NCBI GenBank assembly: GCA_025617745.1
Contig: CM046853.1
Coordinates: forward strand, 37,745,065 to 37,809,064
Direction of reading: 5' to 3'
Origin: Heliocidaris erythrogramma
Lineage: Eukaryota > Echinodermata > Echinoidea > Camarodonta > Echinometridae
Length of the DNA: 64,000 bases
A model generated the notes under the pieces. That model was not told where the DNA came from, did not search any database, and worked only from the letters and a program-made list of their open reading frames with translations. This document shows positions 57,284-64,000 of this stretch, piece after piece (the first letter of the stretch is position 1; every line of letters begins with the position of its first letter). The translations under genes were made by a program, and so were the position numbers.

Positions 57284-59640
57284 TTAGAACATTGAACAAA
57301 AGGTCGCAGGCAAGAGCTTGGTGTTATAACGATACATAAATGTTGACATTTGAAGGAAATTAATGTCACAGACTGGCAGAGTTTTCAGTTTAATAAACAG
57401 GGGATATGTGTGGTCAAGGTAACCGGCACCAGCACATATTCGAATTGCTTTCTTTTGTAGCATGAGAATATTATCGGTTGTACCCTTGGATGTAGCCCAA
57501 AGGATATTACAATAGGAAATATATGGTAGAATAAGAGTGTTATATAAAGTAAATAATGTTCTGGAGGGTACAATATACCTAACCCTATATAAAATACCAA
57601 TGCCACGAGAAATCGGTGTCCTTATGTGCTGCAAGTGATCTCCCCAGTTGAGTTTTTCATTTATCAGAACACCAAGGAACTTCGTACATGTTTTCTGCTC
57701 TAATAGGACATCATCAAGTTTGATGGAAAGATTTTGTTGACATGATTTTTTACCCTTGAAATGAATAAAATTAGTTTTTTGCAGGTTGAGAGACAGCATA
57801 TTACTTCGAAACCAATTCGCTATTTTTGGCAGTTCCGAGTTAACTCGGTTTTCTAGTAAATTTATGTCTCGATGAGAAAGGAATACACTCGTATCATCAG
57901 CAAATAAAATGTAATTCAACAAAGTGGATACATTACATAAGTCATTAATATATATAAGAAAAAGCAGTGGCCCTAGTATGGAACCTTGAGGCACCCCACA
58001 TCTTAAAAGTGATATATCAGAATTGACAAAATTATAACAGGTGTATTGCCTCCTCTGTGAAAGGTAGCTGGAGAACCATTCTAAAGCAATGCCTCTTACC
58101 CCATAGTGTTCAAGTTTATATAAGAGTATGGAATGATCAAGTGTGTCAAAAGCTTTGCTCAGATCCATGAACACACCTATAGTGTGTTCCCGAGTTGCCA
58201 AGGCTCCAGAAACAAAGTCATAAAATCTCACCAACGCAAGGTCAGTAGAGTGAGACTTTCTAAATCCAAACTGGTTAGGATTAAGTGATTTGTTTTTGTC
58301 AAGAAAGCCGATGAGTCTATTATAAACAATTCTCTCTAGGATTTTTGAGAAGCTAGGTAGAATTGATATTGGTCTGTAGTTATTAATACTAGAAGTGCTA
58401 TCTCTCTTATGAACAGGGATAACCTTTGCCAGTTTGAAATGACAAGGAAACACACCAGATGAGAGAGAAAGGTTACAAATGTGCACCAAAGGTATCAAGA
58501 TCGAACCAATAATTTGCTTTAGAAAAGCTGAACTAATTTCATCATGACCCAAAGCCCTACTATTCCTAAGCGAAGAAACAATATTTAATATTTCAAAATA
58601 ATCTGTTGGCTTAAGGAAAAGTGACACCTGGGTCTTCCCGTGATTTAGAAGATGGTCCTTGAAATTCATGCCGGTGGAATTTATTTTCTTTGCTTGATTT
58701 GGGCCTATATTCACAAAATAATTGTTGAATGCATTAGCAATATCTTCAATATTGGATATTTCATTACCATTATGGACAATTTTTTTGGCAGATTCCGCCT
58801 TCCGTCACTTGCACAATAAATCCTTAACAATTCTCCAAGTAGATGACATGTTGCCTTTAACATTTTCAAATTGTTTTGAGTAGTAAAGACATCGTGATGA
58901 TCTAATGATCGACGTCAACTTATTACGATATTTCTTATATTTATCTTTATTTTCTTGAGAAGGTTTCTTAACGCTTCTTTTATATAAAATATTCCTTCTT
59001 TTGATAGATTGAATGATCCCTTTTGTTATCCACGGATGTTTACCAGATTTCTTAATAGATGATTTCACCAAAGGAATCAGTTTATCAAAGTGACAGTAAA
59101 ATGTACTTCTAAACAGATCATAGGCTTTTTCAACATCGTTACATCCCAGTACATCATGCCAGTCCTCTGAAAGAAAAGCTTCATTTAGATGAGAAATGTT
59201 TTCTTCAGTAAAATTTCGTTTCATACTATTTTCGCGTTTTCTAGGAATGTCATAGTGTACATCATAAAGCACACAAAATACAGGTAGATGATCAGAAATT
59301 TCACAATAGAATAAACCAGACTGAAACGAACTTTTTACACTTTTTACAAAAATGTTATCGAGAAGTGTTGATGACCGGTCTCCTTTTCTTGTTGGTTTAT
59401 CAATCATTACTTTGAATGCATTTGAATCTAAGATATTCTGGAGACAGATAGTCTTTGAAGTAATAGCCAAGAAATCTATATTAAAATCACCCATTGTACA
59501 AACAGACTTATCAGATGTATTAACTGCTTCCATGAGCGATTCAAGATCATTAAGAAAAGTATCAACATCATTGCTTGGTGGTCTGTACACTATACACACA
59601 ATAAAATTCTTCTCAGCGGGCAGATCTACCTCTATACATT
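57284..59640 (-). pseudogene. LINE endonuclease-reverse transcriptase, one internal stop
   Basis: Order from the 5' side: C-terminal part of an apurinic-type endonuclease (IVYRPPSNDV, then MGDFNIDFL, then ISDHLPVF near 59290); a linker; then reverse transcriptase with LAKVIPVHKRD and NYRPISILPSFSKI, motif A MDLSKAFDTLDHSIL, motif B' CGVPQGSILGPLLFL and motif C FADDTSVF. The C-terminal region includes LPYISYCNILWA and ends at a stop near 57284. The frame is continuous from 59640 to 57284 except for a single TGA at 58805-58807, after TWRIVKDLLCK. N-terminal endonuclease motifs are missing. Non-functional here, but the low number of breaks points to a fairly young copy. Confidence 0.9.
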
Positions 59641-59674
59641 AAGTTTAAGTTAAACCGGAGTTCAGAATACGGCC

Positions 59675-61023
59675 TATCAGTTCTTGTGTTTATATGTAGA
59701 TTTACTTGTGGATAATCTGTATTATCCATTACTAGACAGAAATATATGATGCACAGAGATATTAGACTAGTTGGGTTACCAATGTAGGCAGTGCACCACC
59801 CCCTTTTGCAAGCCCTTAAAAAAATCTTTTTGAAGATCATGCCATCTGTGTTTAAATTTAGTTTTACAAGTAACAAGAAGAATATTCATTAAATGATTTG
59901 TTCCTTTGTTATTATGGGAATCAGAATGTGGTTTTCATACACTACAAGTACATGTATCAATTTCTTTGAAATTTTGAATTAAATCAGGAGCCGGAATTGC
60001 TTGTTTTCCCATTTTCCTTGTAAAACAAGGAAGGAAGAGACTTCGCAATCAATTTTGACAATTTGGTATGATTTATGGTTAAAGGATACCAGGTAATAGA
60101 CCGTGAGAGGAAAGGATTTTGTATCATATACATGTATGCCTCCCTCAAATAACCATGATTGATTTCTGTGTCGGGAGTGAGATGGGCTCATTCATTCTAT
60201 TTTAGCATGTCTTGTTTTTAAAATGAGGAGGAAAGCATGCACCATTCTTTATACTTTGTACCTTGTTTACTTGATGAAACAACATATACGATACCTTAAT
60301 ATTTGTTTCTTTGGTGTATACATGAAGCTACATAGTGTATATGAAAAGGTAAAACATTATGCTGCATTCTTGCCCAGGTTTAGCAGTATAATGATCATAA
60401 TTCAACTGTTGAAGATGTACACTTTCTCTCTAAATTAATAAATATACTATTCATAAAAGTGGATCATGTGCTGCATATACACTTACATGTACTATTTATA
60501 CACATTGAAGTTGATTAAAAGTACTTGGTTTCATAACAGGAAAAAAAAAGAGGAATTTTCGGAGAACATCACTTTTAGCTTTATAGTGTACACATGTACA
60601 TATTACTAGTGAAATTTAACATTTTAAAATGAGAGCCACTCGTCAGCAGCAGTGATATTTGAAATAGTTGAAATACAGTTTGAAACATATCAGATTAAAG
60701 AAATCTATTATCACCTGTCTGAACATGTCTCTAACCTATGAATTAACAGGGGGACAAGAGGAGGAACTTGCTTCAGAAATAGACACTGAAAATGGGAAAT
60801 TCCCTATATAGGCTTTTATATGCGTAGTTTTTTACCCATATTTGTATAAATCATCTTTGATTTGTTCAAAGTGCTCCTCTCTACATCAGATTAAAGCCAT
60901 TAAAATATTTGCGTAAATCACCATTTGCGGTAATGTAGGCATATATTATCCCTCATTACCTTTGTTGGAATGAATCCCATTGTCATGGATTAGTTTATTT
61001 TTTGTTAAAGGGTGTATTTATTT
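59675..61023. other. Non-coding flank
   Basis: AT-rich. A candidate acceptor (TGAATTAACAG) followed by a 19-codon acidic frame (GQEEELASEIDTENGKFPI) ending in TAG at ~60811 was noted but not accepted. Confidence 0.45.
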
Positions 61024-61325
61024 GTGGAGGTGTCGTATAGTGGTTCATTCACTTGACTCTCAATCCAAGGGTTGAGGGTTCGAATCTCAGCCCGGCACTA
61101 GCGTCTTTTGGCAAGACATTAATCCACATTTGCCACTCTCCACCCAGGTGTAGTAAATGGGTACCTGGCAGGATTTATTCCTTGAAATGCACTGTGCGCT
61201 GATTACGGCTGCCGGAGCTAAAGCCAGGGTAATAATATCCAAAACCCTTTGGAAGCACATAGGGATGTTATATTATAATGTGATATGCGCTATACAAGAA
61301 CAGTGGTATTATTATTATTATTATT
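61024..61325 (+). mobile_element. tRNA-derived SINE
   Basis: The head has tRNA features: GTCGTATAGTGGTTCATTC in A-box position and GGGTTCGAATCTCAGCC as a B box. The body contains GGCAAGACATTAATCCACAT and CACCCAGGTGTAGTAAATGG, then ACCTGGCAGG. The tail is GCGCTATACAAGAACAGTGG followed by (TAT)n/(ATT)n. Length (~300 bp) and architecture are those of a tRNA-SINE; such elements depend on a partner LINE recognising the 3' tail. Confidence 0.82.
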
Positions 61326-63289
61326 TGATCTGAACTATGTTTGACTGGGCTGCAGAAATCATCACAGAGGTGATGACTTGTGGCAGGAAGGTACAGGTAG
61401 CATTAATTAAACTGAGAAGGTGTATCTTGATAGAAGCCAAAGGCATGGCTAGAGACATGCCTTCTAGACCAATATACAAATACAAAGTCAACCACCCATA
61501 GCTACTTTCGTACAGGACTTATGATTTCGAATCTTTAAGGTAGAGAAATTTTAAGCTAATGAAACAACGACTTACGAACACCGATGGGGGTTCGCACTTT
61601 ACTGAAATAAAGACGCTCGCTTTCAGATTACAAGTCGACCGAGTGTCGTTTAACATGAATGGAGAGGTCATCGTTAACAATGACTTTGATAAACTTAGTT
61701 TAATTTGTCCACACATCCGCTGCTCGTGGTTTCGGCATAAACTACAAGTAAACTTAAAGTTTCAAAACTATGTGTCCGTTCATACGGTCTGAACCTACAA
61801 GATAACTACAAGGTAATTTAAAGTTTTGAAACTACAAGCAAAACTTAGTTCAGCTCCCTTCATATGAACCTGACTTACAGTATAAATGCTACATGTACGC
61901 TAGTCTCCATCATTCTCCAGTGTCTACATTTCAGGCAGTTCTCTGTAATTTATATTCTGACATGACAAGCATCCTGCTGCTCAGTGCTTAAATGTTTGTT
62001 TTCATGTGTCATGAAATTCTGATTCTGATTCTGATTCAGATTTGCAATCTTTCTAATTTCTGCAAGTAGTTTTAAAAAGACATTAACATTTACATTCTCC
62101 CAATTGAGGTTACATGTACATTGTACATTTATATCCATTATGACAGTTGCAGTGTAATATCCCCTTATCATCTTTTCAGAGTAGTAAGGACCTTACCTTT
62201 GTATTATACTGGATTCCATTATTGTATTTTGTTTATGACTGATTCCAAGATCATTTTTACAATCCAAATTGATAAATTACAATATACATACACATGTATG
62301 TACATGTATGTACCAACAAAAATTGAATGAATGAAAAGAGTTTGAGTCGAATCAGTCAATATTTGAAAATTATTGAATATACACTCTTCTAGAATGAACA
62401 GTTATTCAGTGAACTGTAAATTTCATTTATGGAATTCGTCAAGAAGAGGTGCTACTCTGGTTTGAACTAGGGCTCAATGCCCTCGTGCCCAACCCTCTAT
62501 TTTAGCTGAGAGCTATGTATTGTTCATGAACAATGATTAGCGTATGCACCCATTGTTATTCCACACACACAGAACATATCTTATTTCAGCACACACCTAC
62601 TGCAAAAAAATATTGTGAGAACCCCTCAAACTCGTTGTTGTGCAGCCTCAATGCAAATATTATGTGTGTGTGAGAGAGAAAGTACTGGGGGTAGCAAAAC
62701 TAGTGAAAGAGAAAAGATAAAGGAAGAAAGAAAAGGTCTCCTTTTAGCTGTTAAAGAAATATATTCACCCCCCCCCCCCCCCAAAAAAAAAAAAAAAAAA
62801 AAAAAAAAAATTAGAAGTATGTAGTGTGCATTGCAGTACCACACGTGGACCAGTGGTACACATATAGCCTGGAGAAGCGAGGTTTTACATGTACGGAGAG
62901 AAACATTATTTGTGAAAACTAAAGACTGTTGATTGAATTTAATGGGAAGGAGAAATGCATGCAGCCTGAAGACATGTAGAGGAATTGGATCTAGAAAAGG
63001 TGCTAAAAAAAAGAGTAAAATAATATTAGAGAGACTGAAAAACACTATAAACATGTCTGCAAGTTGAAGGGGGGGGGGGGGGGGGGAGACAGGGACGAAA
63101 TGCTAGGAAACAAATCAATATGCCTACATGTAATAACCTTGAACTATATCGTTGCTATTTGTATTGATTGAAATGATAACATAATATAATAATGTAATAA
63201 AAGTTTATAAAGCATTTTATAATGCATACATGGAATACAACAAGCTTTTTATGATGCATGGTTTATTTTGATATACAGGACAAGGGCTC
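61326..63289. other. Non-coding flank
   Basis: Contains (GATTCT)n-like phrases (~62020), TACATGTATGTACATGTATG (62292-62311) and a C16/A28-type homopolymer pair (62768-62811). No exon supported. Confidence 0.5.
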
Positions 63290-63365
63290 CGTCTGTTTGG
63301 AACCAGAAGGGCGTTAACTCTGTACAAATGATTGGACTTAACGCCCTTCTGGCTCCAAACAGACG
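63290..63365. repeat. 28-bp-arm hairpin (CGTCTGTTTGG family)
   Basis: The left arm 63290-63317 (CGTCTGTTTGGAACCAGAAG then GGCGTTAA) pairs with 63338-63365 with a single mismatch, over a 20-nt loop. It shares the CTGTTTGGA..CAGAA arm with the weaker hairpin at 7660-7711. Confidence 0.8.
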
Positions 63366-64000
63366 ACTTGTAGATCTCTCCCAGTAATATGGTATTCACC
63401 ATTCTATCTCAACACTTAAACATACAACCCTGGAAAAAATTATTAGACCAAGCTTCTGTAATAAAGGTACTATAATATGCATTCAAACTAATGAAAATGA
63501 TTTGTCTTTGTATTTCATTGAATGAATAACAAATTCCAGCAATTTTACCTTGCTTTTATGATATTTTATTTCCTTCTTACTGCAGATATAACACTTTCAG
63601 TAACCATTCTTGGTCTAATAATTTTTCCATGGCTGTATATGATGCATATACATGTAACAAATAGGCCTACTATTTTCTCTAAGATGTCTGGACACATACC
63701 TGTAATATCCTCATACTAAAGCAAAGGACATTTGATCAATTATTATAATTGTTTTTATTTGGTTAATTTAAACAAAAGAACTTGAGAGACTGTTTATGAA
63801 AAGAAAAATATTGGCGATTTGTCAAATACTTTGTAGCTTTTTACTTTGTATGGGCTGAATCAAAACAATTAACCACCTATTTTACTCTTTTTTTTAAAAA
63901 GAGAAACGATGTACAATGTTGCAAATCATTTATCCTAAATGATCTCTGACAAGCCTCCATTTATCATGTATAATTAGATATTTTATTTGGTTAAATGATA
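63366..64000. other. Non-coding window edge
   Basis: AT-rich. Includes TTTCCTTCTTACTGCAG (~63585), an acceptor-like tract followed by ATATAACACTTTCAG without a convincing coding exon. Confidence 0.45.

Larger units (their letters stand above)
56506..59640 (-). mobile_element. 5'-truncated non-LTR retrotransposon (Jockey/CR1-like)
   Basis: Minus strand: truncated endonuclease domain (from 59640), reverse transcriptase, ~0.78-kb 3' region and an (AAAT)n tail at 56506-56532. It begins abruptly inside the endonuclease, as expected for incomplete reverse transcription. The 3' region contains a 37-bp perfect hairpin (56828-56924). It is inserted in the right arm of a MITE. Confidence 0.85.
56255..59674. 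mobile_element. MITE (GGCCGTATTCTGAACTCC ends) interrupted by a LINE
   Basis: Left arm GGCCCGTATTCTGAACTCCG then GTTTAACTTAAACC at 56255. The complementary right arm GGTTTAAGTTAAACCGG-like ... TTCAGAATACGGCC ends at 59674. The flanks read TAT on both sides, a possible 3-bp target duplication as in PIF/Harbinger. The inner arm (GGCTACCCATAGTTAAACC) is at 56473-56505, right before the LINE. Without the LINE the MITE is ~285 bp. Confidence 0.8.

Noticed and set aside
60751..60811. Possible phase-1 terminal LASP exon (GQEEELASEIDTENGKFPI-stop)
   Set aside because: Acceptor lacks a pyrimidine tract, the peptide is unlike LASP C-termini, and an SH3 domain is expected instead.

Overview
The window looks like nuclear DNA of a marine deuterostome invertebrate, most likely an echinoderm. 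Evidence: coding sequence occurs only as short exons bounded by GT/AG sites, the DNA is AT-rich, and there are many MITEs, LINE fragments, a tRNA-derived SINE and long homopolymer G/C runs. The clade is an inference; no search was run. There are no bacterial-type operons.

The one gene I can name with confidence is a LASP-family gene (LIM and nebulin-repeat actin-binding adaptor) on the + strand, from about 36.6 kb to beyond the right edge. It has two alternative first coding exons 7 kb apart (36613-36681 and 43606-43674). Each encodes its own version of the first 23 residues of the LIM domain, and each ends in phase 0 at a GTAAG donor. Both can join the shared exons at 45609-45703 (rest of LIM), 47041-47125 and 47719-47896 (nebulin repeats). 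Several phase-1 candidate linker exons follow (51863-53142). The SH3 domain expected at the C-terminus was not found and probably lies downstream.

Left part (0-36 kb): almost entirely mobile elements, including two 932-bp TTAA-flanked elements (one splitting a LINE reverse transcriptase), a LINE flanked by ~130-bp direct repeats, and a 1.6-kb palindromic TA-flanked element. Between 9.56 and 14.93 kb is a nested transposon cluster: a small MITE, split by a long-TIR element with an 8-9 bp target duplication, itself split by a third element carrying two outward-facing tRNA-like boxes. An inverted sister copy follows. At 21.9-24.7 kb is a 2.8-kb imperfect palindrome, with a partial second copy at 30.7-32.9 kb. 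Three short exon-like segments (15156, 19681, 26126) share one consistent reading phase and may belong to an unrecognised small Cys-rich protein gene.

Right part (43-64 kb): LASP introns and 3' flank, containing a nearly perfect 730-bp inverted repeat with a tRNA-like unit in each arm (44760-45490), several MITEs, a 5'-truncated LINE with endonuclease and RT domains inserted inside a MITE (56255-59674), and a tRNA-derived SINE (61024-61325).

All exon boundaries are read from splice consensus and reading phase only, without transcript evidence. Element names are structural, not database assignments.
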